The notes below the pieces were generated by a model. That model did not search any database, was not told where the DNA came from, and was given only the letters and a program-made list of their open reading frames with translations. 64,000 nucleotides of DNA from Paenibacillus sophorae. GTDB lineage: Bacteria > Bacillota > Bacilli > Paenibacillales > Paenibacillaceae. Location: the NCBI RefSeq assembly GCF_018966525.1, contig NZ_CP076607.1, forward strand, positions 4,216,001 through 4,280,000, given 5' to 3'. Shown here piece after piece: positions 50,222 through 58,426 of this stretch. Position 1 is the first letter of the stretch, and the number at the start of each line of letters is the position of its first letter. A program made the translations under genes and the position numbers.

Positions 50222-51862
50222 TTAATTGATAATTCTGTAATCGTCGATCAGTACCTGCATTGTCTTTTCAATTCGGAAGCGTGGTTTATAGAATTTCCAA
50301 TAATTCATGTTGAGGTTACCCAGCACTTCAATTTCAGAAAATACTGGAAAGTTGTTATAATATTCTTCATCAATCTTGAACTTCATTAGTTTAAGATTTT
50401 CATTAATTTTTACTTCTAGAGTGTCTTTGTTTTTTCCTCTTAAAATTCTGTCATCAACAAAGATTCCTTTTATAAGAAATTTTCCATCCTTAAAGTTTCT
50501 ACCACTCACTCTATAGAAGTTACAAATGTGGAGAATTAATTTTTCATTGAGTTCGTTTATATTAAACTCAAGATCATAATACTGTGTGTCATCAAATGAT
50601 GTATTGGCAAGTATTTGATTCAATTCCTCTTGAAGATTGCCTAAGTTATTTTTATTTGTAGCTGTGCCTCCTGCCCCTTCGTGTCCTGCTGCATACAAAG
50701 CATTCTTACATGTGCTCAACAGCGACATCATGGGGAACTCATCATAACCTCTAAAACTACCCGCATAGATATCGTCACTCTTACCATTTCCCAATACAAT
50801 CGCTGGTCTGTTAAAGTGCTTCGATAAATCTTGCGCAACTAATCCATTGTACCCCTTACCAATGGTAGGATCATAACAAATAACACATTTATTGCGAGTA
50901 TCAACCGTTGGTTTTAATCGTTGTAAGGCTTCTCTTTGAACATTTTTTCGCTTTTCATTGACTTCAACAAGTTGTTTTACAATACCTTTTAGATTTGGAC
51001 CGTTCTCATCGCACATCATAAAGTCTTTAGCGAGAATAATTTTATCGTCCCTTGTTGCCGCTGTTACTGCTGGTGATAGTCCATAAACAAAGTCATTCGC
51101 GTAAAGGTTGTTAATGTCTTTGCCCAATGCAGTAAACAGTTGCTTGAATCCCTCGTGTTGCACATTCTTTAATGAATTTTTAAAGAAGAATCTATTTTCA
51201 GGTTCAGTCATCGACATCATATCAGCAGCTACTGAAAATCCAGCCATGTCTACGTATTTAATCGAGTAATATGTATTCATAATGTCATCTAATACAGAAC
51301 ATACCTTCCAAACAAGCAGACCACCTGAAGCATTCTTGTTTGGATATTTGCAATCTGATTGTTGTGGGTTAACAATGGTTGCATATGGATTTGCATGAGT
51401 GATTTCATGGTGGTCAATAATTAAACAATCAATTCCCTTTTCGCTCAGAAGTTTCATCTCTTCAACATCATTACTACTACTATCAACGGCAATATACAAA
51501 TCGATATCTTCGGGTACTTGGTCAATAATGTATTCAGTACCGTGTCCAGCGCTTCTCTCCACAAACTCTAATGTAACCTTGTCGTTATATTTCGAGATGC
51601 ATTTATACATCATCGTTCCTGCTGCTAATCCATCCCAATCACAATCTCCAAAGATAAAAATCTTTTCACCATTTCTGATTGCTTTAATAATTCTTTGTGC
51701 TAGTAAGTCGATATTTTTCAGCAAATATGGACTATGTACAACATTACTCAATGGATTCAGAAACGCATCAATATCTTCAATTCCATTAATTTTAGCCAAC
51801 TTAGAATACAGGTTATCGTGTTCATCATACGGAATTTTGGGTATTTTCTTTTTCCACGCGAT
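50222..51862 (-). CDS. recJ: RecJ-like single-strand-specific exonuclease
   Basis: 546 residues. DHH phosphoesterase motifs: FGDCDWDGLAAG (about 71-82), AVDSSSNDVEE and IIDHHEI (about 148-154), then GHEGAGGTATNK (DHHA1). Degrades 5' single-strand ends in repair or replication. The first canonical start is a TTG at 51,799 with no ribosome site and would drop about 20 conserved-looking residues. An ATC at 51,860-51,862 follows AGAAAGGGTGA at a suitable distance and gives AWKKKIPKIPYDEHDNLY. ATC is taken as start by inference. Confidence 0.88.
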   Translation of the reverse strand: MAWKKKIPKIPYDEHDNLYSKLAKINGIEDIDAFLNPLSNVVHSPYLLKNIDLLAQRIIKAIRNGEKIFIFGDCDWDGLAAGTMMYKCISKYNDKVTLEFVERSAGHGTEYIIDQVPEDIDLYIAVDSSSNDVEEMKLLSEKGIDCLIIDHHEITHANPYATIVNPQQSDCKYPNKNASGGLLVWKVCSVLDDIMNTYYSIKYVDMAGFSVAADMMSMTEPENRFFFKNSLKNVQHEGFKQLFTALGKDINNLYANDFVYGLSPAVTAATRDDKIILAKDFMMCDENGPNLKGIVKQLVEVNEKRKNVQREALQRLKPTVDTRNKCVICYDPTIGKGYNGLVAQDLSKHFNRPAIVLGNGKSDDIYAGSFRGYDEFPMMSLLSTCKNALYAAGHEGAGGTATNKNNLGNLQEELNQILANTSFDDTQYYDLEFNINELNEKLILHICNFYRVSGRNFKDGKFLIKGIFVDDRILRGKNKDTLEVKINENLKLMKFKIDEEYYNNFPVFSEIEVLGNLNMNYWKFYKPRFRIEKTMQVLIDDYRIIN

Positions 51863-51889
51863 AGTGTAGGCTCACCCTTTCTATACATA

Positions 51890-52030
51890 TTAACCAATGC
51901 TTATTTTGAAGTTTTCAGGCAATGCAATATTATCATAGCTATCCATTGCCTTCATGAACTTATATGTAAGTAACTTGTTCTCTCTTCCTGTGTTCTTGTT
52001 AATGATTCGAATATTCGCTTTACGTTTCAT
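51890..52030 (-). CDS. Small basic phage protein
   Basis: 46 residues (MKRKANIRIINKNTGRENKLLTYKFMKAMD). GGAGAGTG site. Lies directly upstream of the RecJ-like gene. Unknown. Confidence 0.55.
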   Translation of the reverse strand: MKRKANIRIINKNTGRENKLLTYKFMKAMDSYDNIALPENFKISIG

Positions 52031-52054
52031 AAGAATCACTCTCCAAAATAGGAT

Positions 52055-52201
52055 TTAGTTTTCAAGCAAATTGGTAATAATCTCGATGCGTTCAGATTTA
52101 TTTAACTTGGCCCACAACAAAGAAATTTTATTGTAGATTGCATCCAAATCTTTTCCGTCTGTCTCGACTCCAAATTCCTTGAGAATATCAGTAAATGTCA
52201 T
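52055..52201 (-). CDS. Small phage protein, unknown
   Basis: 48 residues from ATG at 52,201 (MTFTDILKEFGVETDGKDLDAIYNKISLLW), AAGGAGGTGAG five to six bases upstream. Helical, acidic. Confidence 0.6.
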   Translation of the reverse strand: MTFTDILKEFGVETDGKDLDAIYNKISLLWAKLNKSERIEIITNLLEN

Positions 52202-52236
52202 AATTCTCACCTCCTTGATTTGATGAAAGATAAGTT

Positions 52237-52557
52237 TTATAAGCAAATGATTAAAAATTCTTTCTCTTTTGCTTTAATAAAAGCATAGTATTTACTTTTA
52301 TGCTCTAGATTATATAAATTCCTATTATGATCTTCCATATTCCTAAATAATTCAACTACTTCTGGAATTTCAGGATTAGCAGCAAGATCGTCTAAATTAT
52401 AACTCACAGTAATTCCAGACTCTCTTCTTTTTATATTTTCCAATAAAAAGTCATAAGCATCTCTTTTTGGGGGATCTAAAACCTTGTCAGGATATTTTCC
52501 TATGTATTGAATTATATTGTCTCCTTTCCATTTAATCTTATTTTGTTCAGCGTGCAC
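52237..52557 (-). CDS. Phage protein, unknown
   Basis: Up to 106 residues from GTG. An internal GGAAAGGAG followed by ATA ATT suggests an alternative shorter protein starting at IQYIGKYPDKVLDPPKRDAYDF with a near-cognate codon; both are possible. Predominantly helical. No known motif. Confidence 0.55.
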   Translation of the reverse strand: MHAEQNKIKWKGDNIIQYIGKYPDKVLDPPKRDAYDFLLENIKRRESGITVSYNLDDLAANPEIPEVVELFRNMEDHNRNLYNLEHKSKYYAFIKAKEKEFLIICL

Positions 52558-52559
52558 AT

Positions 52560-52784
52560 CTATCTCAGACTGTTTTTTATATGATTTTCATATGTCCATT
52601 TCTTCACTTCGTCCATAACCTCTCTATTGCTTTTCAAAATATTCTCTACTGTGTGCTCATTAATTAATTCTCCTTCGGGATTTTTGATTAATACCTTCAA
52701 CAATACCTCGTCGTTCTTTTTAAAACTCCTTTTAACATCGATTTTCCATCCGTGGTATTTCGCGCTAAGAATATTTGTTCTCAT
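52560..52784 (-). CDS. Phage protein, unknown
   Basis: 74 residues (MRTNILSAKYHGWKIDVKRSFKKNDEVLLKVLI). Basic alpha/beta protein. GAGGAG site. Unknown. Confidence 0.55.
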   Translation of the reverse strand: MRTNILSAKYHGWKIDVKRSFKKNDEVLLKVLIKNPEGELINEHTVENILKSNREVMDEVKKWTYENHIKNSLR

Positions 52785-52829
52785 CTTTTATCTCCTCTAT
52801 ATTGTTTTTTTCATGAAAGTATGTTTTTA

Positions 52830-52970
52830 TTAAGTCCAATACTCTTGTTCTTCATCCGCATACTCTTCCATCTTGCAATAGCGCTTGTAATGATCCCAGT
52901 TGTCTAAGTCTAATCCTTGCTGCTTTGCGTGTTCGTAATCTTCATCTGAATATGGTTTATCCATGTTCAT
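52830..52970 (-). CDS. Small acidic phage protein
   Basis: 46 residues (MNMDKPYSDEDYEHAKQQGLDLDNWDHYKRY), tyrosine- and acid-rich. AAAGGAG site. Unknown function. Confidence 0.6.
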   Translation of the reverse strand: MNMDKPYSDEDYEHAKQQGLDLDNWDHYKRYCKMEEYADEEQEYWT

Positions 52971-52987
52971 TACTTATCTCCTTTGTT

Positions 52988-53194
52988 TTATGACCATTTA
53001 AAATTGCAATGAATCATCCTGCCATGTAATTCCCCTTTTACGATTACCACATCTTCAATCTCTAGTTCAGCAAGAACATCTTGTGTTCCAGCATAGCAAC
53101 GTCCAGAATATTTTCCTTTTCTATCTTTATGAATATAATAGATGCCATCATCAATTTTAATAAAAACCAATGAGGCTTTTTCTATGACGGTCAT
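52988..53194 (-). CDS. Phage protein, unknown
   Basis: 68 residues (MTVIEKASLVFIKIDDGIYYIHKDRKGKYSG), beta-rich. AAAGGAG site. Unknown. Confidence 0.55.
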   Translation of the reverse strand: MTVIEKASLVFIKIDDGIYYIHKDRKGKYSGRCYAGTQDVLAELEIEDVVIVKGELHGRMIHCNFKWS

Positions 53195-53229
53195 TTAATA
53201 GGTCTCCTTTTGTTTATGTATTTTTTCTA

Positions 53230-53514
53230 CTATTCAGAAATTGCATCACAGAATACTTTCCATTCAGTTTTTTTATTTCTCTGAACTTTTTTAAGTCCTT
53301 TGTAATGATTACAAGGAAAAATTCCTCCACCAAACGCACTTTTATAAATACAGGTGCATTCTTCTCTTTTTTCGCCTTTATTTTTGCCAAACATAGTTTC
53401 TACTTCTCTGCTTCCATATTCTCTTTGGATTGGACATTCTGATTTCAAAACATGAACCTCTTCGGTTCCACCGCCTATTGCACAACAGCTCGAAAAAATC
53501 TCTTTTTCCTTCAA
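53230..53514 (-). CDS. Cysteine-containing phage protein
   Basis: 94 residues from TTG (KEKEIFSSCCAIGGGTEEVHVLKSECP). Several cysteines (ECTCIYKSAFGGGIFPC) may bind metal. Start uncertain: an overlapping ATG in another frame shares the ribosome site. Confidence 0.5.
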   Translation of the reverse strand: MKEKEIFSSCCAIGGGTEEVHVLKSECPIQREYGSREVETMFGKNKGEKREECTCIYKSAFGGGIFPCNHYKGLKKVQRNKKTEWKVFCDAISE

Positions 53515-53546
53515 TTATATTCATCTCCCTATATTTATTATTTTCA

Positions 53547-53708
53547 TTACAGGTATTCAATGACTTCTATGTATTCATCTATCTCCAAGTAATCGATGCA
53601 TACTTGGTCTTTAATTTCATCAATCACTCTTTCGTTACCAGACCACCAGACCTCATGTTTTCCGTGAGGATAATAATAATCCTTTAACATCTTTACTCTT
53701 GCTTTCAT
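53547..53708 (-). CDS. Small acidic phage protein
   Basis: 53 residues (MKARVKMLKDYYYPHGKHEVWWSGNERVI). SH3-like small beta protein by appearance. The AAAGGA site is rather far upstream (about 14 bases). Confidence 0.5.
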   Translation of the reverse strand: MKARVKMLKDYYYPHGKHEVWWSGNERVIDEIKDQVCIDYLEIDEYIEVIEYL

Positions 53709-53763
53709 CTACATCACTATTCCTTTTCTCATAAAACTATTCTTTTATCAGTTGTGCAACGTT

Positions 53764-54150
53764 CTAATCAATATAATCAAAATCAACAGGGAACAAATAT
53801 TTTGGGTTGTAGTTAATTGTGAACTTGTATTTTGATACTTGCTTCACTCGTAGCTGTTCACACGTGTAACCTATTTCGGAGGACAGGTAAACAAAATGTT
53901 TATAGTATCCGCCGTCATCTTCACCTACAATTGCCAAATCTCCATCGCCTTCTTTTTGCAATGAAAAGTTGCCTACTGCAACAAAAACAACTTCTCCCGT
54001 TCTTTGATTGAATGCCGTTAGCTTGCGAGTAATATTAAAGCTGTCTGCTTCCTGTGATAAATTATTGCTAACCCTATCTGCCTGTGTACATCCGGTCATA
54101 ATTACAGTCATTAGCAAAGCAAGCAACAATACTTTTATTGATTTTTTCAT
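53764..54150 (-). CDS. Phage-encoded lipoprotein
   Basis: 128 residues from ATG at 54,150. Signal peptide MKKSIKVLLLALLMTVIMTGC with a lipobox ending in the lipidated cysteine (MTGC), then a secreted beta-rich domain. Expressed on the cell surface; prophage lipoproteins often mediate exclusion or sporulation effects, but nothing specific is shown. GGAG site about 11 bases upstream. Confidence 0.75.
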   Translation of the reverse strand: MKKSIKVLLLALLMTVIMTGCTQADRVSNNLSQEADSFNITRKLTAFNQRTGEVVFVAVGNFSLQKEGDGDLAIVGEDDGGYYKHFVYLSSEIGYTCEQLRVKQVSKYKFTINYNPKYLFPVDFDYID

Positions 54151-54215
54151 TTTGACATACACTCCTTTTTTATATTTTTTATGTATTGTTTATACTATCT
54201 CAATAACTTATTCGA

Positions 54216-54761
54216 TCATCTTACATAACCAACAAATTCGACTCCTCTATTGCAAAATTCTTTAACCATAGCACACACTAGACCAAACGACATGCCTGAG
54301 TGACCTTGACTATCAATTTCTCTCTTTGCTTCATCAAGACTGCCGTTTTCGTTTAGAATTTTTACAATATCTAAGCAGCATCCCAATTCCATACCATGAT
54401 ATAAATCACCAAGTCTAATGGGAACAATTTTGTCCCAATAATCCCATTTATCTTGATCCAGCACTTGTCTGCCTTTTGCTTCCCATTCTTCTGTAAGAGA
54501 AGGAATGCTTTCTTTAAATTCCGCTTCTCTCTTTTCGGTATCCTCCCTCACTTTTTGGTGTGCTTCATCGAATTCAGTTTTGGTTTTTCCGGTAATCGCC
54601 TTATATGCGCCATCCATTGTTACTGTGTCTGAGTACAGCGTGATACCATTAAATTTGCCGCAAGCTAAAGCCCCATTATTTCTAAAATCCCAAAGTTCAC
54701 GAACCGCCCCTTCGATGGTGCTACCTACCAAAAAATCAATCTCTAAATATTTTTTATCCAT
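54216..54761 (-). CDS. Phage protein, unknown
   Basis: 181 residues (MDKKYLEIDFLVGSTIEGAVRELWDFRNNGALACGKFNGITLYSD, in part). Related proteins occur in phages of Bacillus with unknown role. Central charged helix EDTEKREAEFKESIPSLTEEW. AAAGGAGG site. Confidence 0.6.
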   Translation of the reverse strand: MDKKYLEIDFLVGSTIEGAVRELWDFRNNGALACGKFNGITLYSDTVTMDGAYKAITGKTKTEFDEAHQKVREDTEKREAEFKESIPSLTEEWEAKGRQVLDQDKWDYWDKIVPIRLGDLYHGMELGCCLDIVKILNENGSLDEAKREIDSQGHSGMSFGLVCAMVKEFCNRGVEFVGYVR

Positions 54762-54810
54762 AAATTATCCTCCTTTTTATTTTCATTTTCTTAATTAAAC
54801 TCTTATTTGA

Positions 54811-55101
54811 TCACTCTTCCACTCGCTCATATGTAAATTCAAAAATATCTGGTTTGCATGGATAAACTTCTCCTGCGACTCCTTTAATAATGTAATCTCC
54901 GTAATCGCCTCGCATAACGCCTTCCAACGTTTTGATTTCGCAGTGTGCTTTTGTGAGTTTAAATGAATCGTAACTGGAGCCACCCTGTGCGTAATAGACA
55001 ACAATCTCATTCTCATTAACCTTATCTTGGAACCATTCGGGACTTGATTCAATACCCATTCGAAAAGCTTCAATTACTACTGGCTTCTTTTTAAATTTCA
55101 T
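54811..55101 (-). CDS. Phage protein, MKFKKKPVVIEA family (copy 2)
   Basis: 96 residues. MKFKKKPVVIEAFRMG and GVMRGDYGDYIIKGVAGEVYPCKPDIFEFTYERVEE (in part) parallel the copy at 49,282-49,599. Two diverged paralogues 5 kb apart. Function unknown. Confidence 0.75.
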   Translation of the reverse strand: MKFKKKPVVIEAFRMGIESSPEWFQDKVNENEIVVYYAQGGSSYDSFKLTKAHCEIKTLEGVMRGDYGDYIIKGVAGEVYPCKPDIFEFTYERVEE

Positions 55102-55135
55102 TTCATTTTATCCTCCCAAATTATGTTTATAAAAT

Positions 55136-55795
55136 TCAAATTTGGTTAGCTTTTTCTAAAAAGTTCTTATAATCTTCTGTAACCCATTTTATTAATTTCA
55201 ACAAACGGTCTTCTCTAAAATTTGTATTATCTTCGTCGTACCATTCAATTAGTTCAAATTTATGTTTACTACTATTACAACTTTGACATGCAGGGACACA
55301 ATTACTCAGATCGTTTGATCCATTACAATCCACATGTTCTCTATGTAATTGTTGATTTAATGTTAGTCTATGTTCTTCTTCAGTAATTCCGCAGTATGCA
55401 CACATGTAATTGAAATATTTTTTACATGAATCCCATTCACTGAATGTTATTTCGTGCTTCTTATTTGAGTATCGCTGTCGATTATATTCTTTCAGTTTTT
55501 CAGGATTTACTTTTCTCCACTCACTTTGATACCCGTTAATTCTCTGTTCTTTAGAATGTTCTCTTTCCCTCTTCCTCCATGATTCACTGACTTTAGTTTG
55601 ATTTGTATTATAGATATGTTTCTGTTGTAAGTAGTACTCATGATTGTCCGACTGCCATTTTAACGACCTTCTGATACTGCACTCCTTACATTCAGGATAA
55701 TAATAAATATATTTTCCACGCTTTTTAGATTTTTTGGTTTGTGAATAGAACATATTATAATCTTTTAACTCTTTACATGTTTTGCAAATTTTTAT
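55136..55795 (-). CDS. HNH homing endonuclease
   Basis: About 219 residues. N-terminal zinc finger ICKTCKELKDYNMF ... ECKECSIRR, and the HNH core CAYCGITEEEHRLTLNQQLHREHVDCNG with CVPACQSCNSSK. An ATG seven codons earlier (55,816) has no ribosome site, while AGGAAGG precedes an in-frame ATA at 55,795 giving KICKTCKELK; the ATA is preferred, with moderate confidence. Probably a selfish free-standing gene. Confidence 0.82.
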   Translation of the reverse strand: MKICKTCKELKDYNMFYSQTKKSKKRGKYIYYYPECKECSIRRSLKWQSDNHEYYLQQKHIYNTNQTKVSESWRKREREHSKEQRINGYQSEWRKVNPEKLKEYNRQRYSNKKHEITFSEWDSCKKYFNYMCAYCGITEEEHRLTLNQQLHREHVDCNGSNDLSNCVPACQSCNSSKHKFELIEWYDEDNTNFREDRLLKLIKWVTEDYKNFLEKANQI

Positions 55796-55828
55796 TTTAC
55801 GTCCAACCTTCCTCATAATTATGTATTT

Positions 55829-55942
55829 GGCTTTGTCAATAATTCACCAACAAAGCCATCATTTCCTAATCAGCTATATAACTTCATATGTATTTGCATT
55901 TCCATTAGCTGATTTACTGCTATTTATTTTTACTTTATTTAT
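55829..55942. repeat. Two inverted repeats beside a dispersed-element copy
   Basis: GGCTTTGT (55,829-55,836) pairs with ACAAAGCC (55,850-55,857). AATCAGCT (55,868-55,875) pairs with AGCTGATT (55,907-55,914). A copy of the 22-bp element covers 55,921-55,942. No gene here. Could be a structured leader of the HNH gene or an operator region. Confidence 0.5.
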
Positions 55943-56203
55943 TTATTTCACTTTATACATTTGTGTCTTACACATCATATCAAATCCGTAACACTCTTGC
56001 CCTAGATCGTCTATGATATACTGCTCTCCATTCATAAAGTTATTCATTGTTGTGGAAGTTTTATAGTGCATCCTCCTTATCTCATATATTTTTCCTTCAG
56101 TAAAATCTCCAACAGGGAACAGCTTTTCTACAATTTCAACGTACTGAGCTTCTGACTCATCTTCTGTGACTTGTAATTGTGACTTATCTATTAATGATGT
56201 CAA
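55943..56203 (-). CDS. Phage protein, unknown
   Basis: 86 residues from TTG (TSLIDKSQLQVTEDESEAQYVEIVEKLFP), eight bases after GAGAGGGG. First gene behind a canonical promoter at 56,233-56,261. Acidic N-terminus, mixed fold. Unknown. Confidence 0.6.
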   Translation of the reverse strand: MTSLIDKSQLQVTEDESEAQYVEIVEKLFPVGDFTEGKIYEIRRMHYKTSTTMNNFMNGEQYIIDDLGQECYGFDMMCKTQMYKVK

Positions 56204-56232
56204 AGGAACAACCCCTCTCGTTTACAATTCTA

Positions 56233-56283
56233 ATTATATTTACTTTATAAATGATTGTCAACATTTATTTTTACTATTTATTG
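56233..56283 (-). promoter_or_regulatory. Canonical sigma-A promoter with upstream repeated element
   Basis: On the minus strand TTGACA (56,256-56,261), 17-base spacer, TATAAT (56,233-56,238): a perfect vegetative promoter. Directly upstream (56,262-56,283) is a variant of the dispersed element ATTTATTTTTACTATTTATT, which would be well placed for a repressor or activator. Confidence 0.85.
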
Positions 56284-56359
56284 GTGGTATTTTAGCCGGA
56301 AAGTCAGTGTGAAATCTTTATTTATACGAATAAACAAATGGAGGATTTATGCCTCATTA

Positions 56360-57178
56360 TTAATATAATTTATGTCGTTCTTCTTGCAGTTTGTATTTGT
56401 GCAACTCGAAGAAATCAACACAATATTTGATTAAAGTTTCTCTTTCTTTATTTAAGCGTATAAACTCTTTTGGATCAAAAGAATGTCTTGCATACCTTTT
56501 TTCAATTTCAACTAATTTATCTCTTTCTTTTGATATTCTATTATCGATTTTTTCAAATAAACCCTTGCTAAATGATAATCGAGACAAATCTTGAACAAAG
56601 AAAAAGAGTGACTTCCACTTTAATTTCCGATTTACGAAATAAAAATCATACACATATTTATATGGGTGTTTCAATACCGCTTCCCATTTATCAATTTTCT
56701 CTTCGACTAATTTTAGTTCTTTTTCTTTATCTTCTCTTTGTCTTTTATTTTCAGCATTAATTTCATCTTCTAATTTTGGCTTATCCCTAATTCCATACCA
56801 TTGTTTGTAGATATTAAACTGGGCAATTTCAATATCACCACAATAAATAGCAAAAATCGATGGGAATGACATTGGCTGTCGAACTTTTACTGTTAGATCA
56901 TAGGTACATTGCTTCTGAAAATAAGTGTTCATTAATTCGGCGAGATACTCTTGAAACTTATGCAGTTCTCTCTTAACCGAAGTAAATATTAATGATTTAC
57001 TACCTTTTAATTCTTTATCTGCGGTTGTGAACAACAGTACGGGTGTTTTGGTCGCAGCTTCAATAAACCGTCTTTGAGATGTTAACTCTTCAATGGCTTC
57101 GTCTATGCTTGATTTAAAATTATCAAAACTCAAATTATCATTCCTTTTCATATTTTGATAAAACCTATATTTGATCAA
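56360..57178 (-). CDS. Phage protein with long coiled coil
   Basis: 272 residues from TTG (or 263 from ATG at 57,151). Helical N-terminus, a central beta region (TYDLTVKVRQPMSFPSIFAIYCGDIEIAQFNIYKQW, in part) and a charged coiled coil (AENKRQREDKEKELKLVEEKIDKWEAVL). No known family. Near the replication genes. Confidence 0.6.
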   Translation of the reverse strand: MIKYRFYQNMKRNDNLSFDNFKSSIDEAIEELTSQRRFIEAATKTPVLLFTTADKELKGSKSLIFTSVKRELHKFQEYLAELMNTYFQKQCTYDLTVKVRQPMSFPSIFAIYCGDIEIAQFNIYKQWYGIRDKPKLEDEINAENKRQREDKEKELKLVEEKIDKWEAVLKHPYKYVYDFYFVNRKLKWKSLFFFVQDLSRLSFSKGLFEKIDNRISKERDKLVEIEKRYARHSFDPKEFIRLNKERETLIKYCVDFFELHKYKLQEERHKLY

Positions 57179-57329
57179 TATCTTTCCCAGTTTTAAGCCA
57201 ATATTTTAAGTCTAATAAAGCAATTTTTCTTTGGGTATAAATGACCTGATAATAAGGTCGTTTTTCCTTATCGTACTCATAAATTATTTGATCTAACTTC
57301 TTGAGTGGTTTTCTTTTAAATATAAACAT
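57165..57329 (-). CDS. Small phage protein, unknown
   Basis: 54 residues (MFIFKRKPLKKLDQIIYEYDKEKRPYYQVIY). Basic, mixed fold. GAGGTGG site; overlaps the next gene by 14 bases. Confidence 0.6.
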   Translation of the reverse strand: MFIFKRKPLKKLDQIIYEYDKEKRPYYQVIYTQRKIALLDLKYWLKTGKDIDQI

Positions 57330-57344
57330 TCTTCACCACCTCAT

Positions 57345-58424
57345 TTACAATGGAATCTTAAATTTATTTTCACTATATAATTTCTCGAAGACTTCCTTCC
57401 CCTTATCACATGGGCTATCCTTATCCTCGAACAATCCGCTTTTATCCCATAAAGCATAGACATTTCTCGTCTTACCAAACTTAGCGGCCTGTTTCTTTAT
57501 ATCTTCAATCCTCTTGTCCTTGTCTAAAGCAATAACAATGTCGATTTCATTCCCCAATCCCCGAATCAAATTAACTTGCCATTCGCTCAAATCATCTCCA
57601 CTTATGGCTACACAGTTTCGAAAACCATACTGAGAACTCAGCCATGTTGTTTTTTCACCTTCATAGATAATAACCTCTTTCCGCTCTAAAATGTAATACA
57701 AAGCTCTATGCCAGTTATACAATTCAACCATCTTATTAAAATTATAGAGATAAAGAAATTTATAAATATCTCTCTCCTCATAATCTTCAAAGATGGTTCG
57801 TCCTTTTATGGAGATTATCTCCCCATACTGATTATGTATAGGGAAGATAATTCTTTGACTTTTTATATCGTAGCCGATCTGGAATTCGACCTGAATAGCA
57901 TATTCAATGCCTTCGTCTATGTATTTTTGATGTGGTAGCATTACATATTGCTCAAGTATCTCTTCGTCATACACTTCGTTTTCTATTTCCGTTAAATTCC
58001 GTTTCTTTATACGTTGTCTCTTTACATCTTTAAGCCATTTTAAATGGTTTGCTGTAGGTGATGGAGTATATGAACCATTAAGATATTCTTTATACTCCAG
58101 CTTCTCACATATCCACTTCTTTGATTTATAAAGGTTTTTACTGCGTTCATCTTCAGAATACAGGTCAAACACTATGTATGATACTAATCCGTATATGTCT
58201 AAATCTGATTCACCAAATGAGCGAATCCGACTAGAAAGACTTTCATTCAAATAAACCTGAACAGACCGTTTGTTTGGAGAATTGAATTTTAATGGAAGTT
58301 GAGCTTCATAACGATTATTTTTCTTTTGAACATGTTCACAATCCATTAGTTCAAGCAATTCACCAATACGTTCGTCTTCCAATAGTCTTATTTTTATTTC
58401 TTTTAAATCATTTCCATTCTGCAA
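57345..58424 (-). CDS. DNA primase (DnaG/TOPRIM type)
   Basis: 359 residues from TTG, seven bases after AAGGTGG at the end of the LAGLIDADG gene. DnaG-like catalytic core: QIGYDIKSQRIIFPIHNQYGEIISIKGRTI, then TOPRIM with VIIYEGEKTTWLSSQYG and IVIALDKDKRI. An N-terminal CHC2 zinc finger is missing, as in several phage primases. Lies in the helicase-primase replication block. Confidence 0.85.
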   Translation of the reverse strand: MQNGNDLKEIKIRLLEDERIGELLELMDCEHVQKKNNRYEAQLPLKFNSPNKRSVQVYLNESLSSRIRSFGESDLDIYGLVSYIVFDLYSEDERSKNLYKSKKWICEKLEYKEYLNGSYTPSPTANHLKWLKDVKRQRIKKRNLTEIENEVYDEEILEQYVMLPHQKYIDEGIEYAIQVEFQIGYDIKSQRIIFPIHNQYGEIISIKGRTIFEDYEERDIYKFLYLYNFNKMVELYNWHRALYYILERKEVIIYEGEKTTWLSSQYGFRNCVAISGDDLSEWQVNLIRGLGNEIDIVIALDKDKRIEDIKKQAAKFGKTRNVYALWDKSGLFEDKDSPCDKGKEVFEKLYSENKFKIPL

Positions 58425-58426
58425 AC

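Noticed and set aside
57345..58424. Near-cognate ATA start for primase
   Set aside because: An ATA is in frame, but it is too close to the ribosome site, and a TTG at good spacing explains the start.
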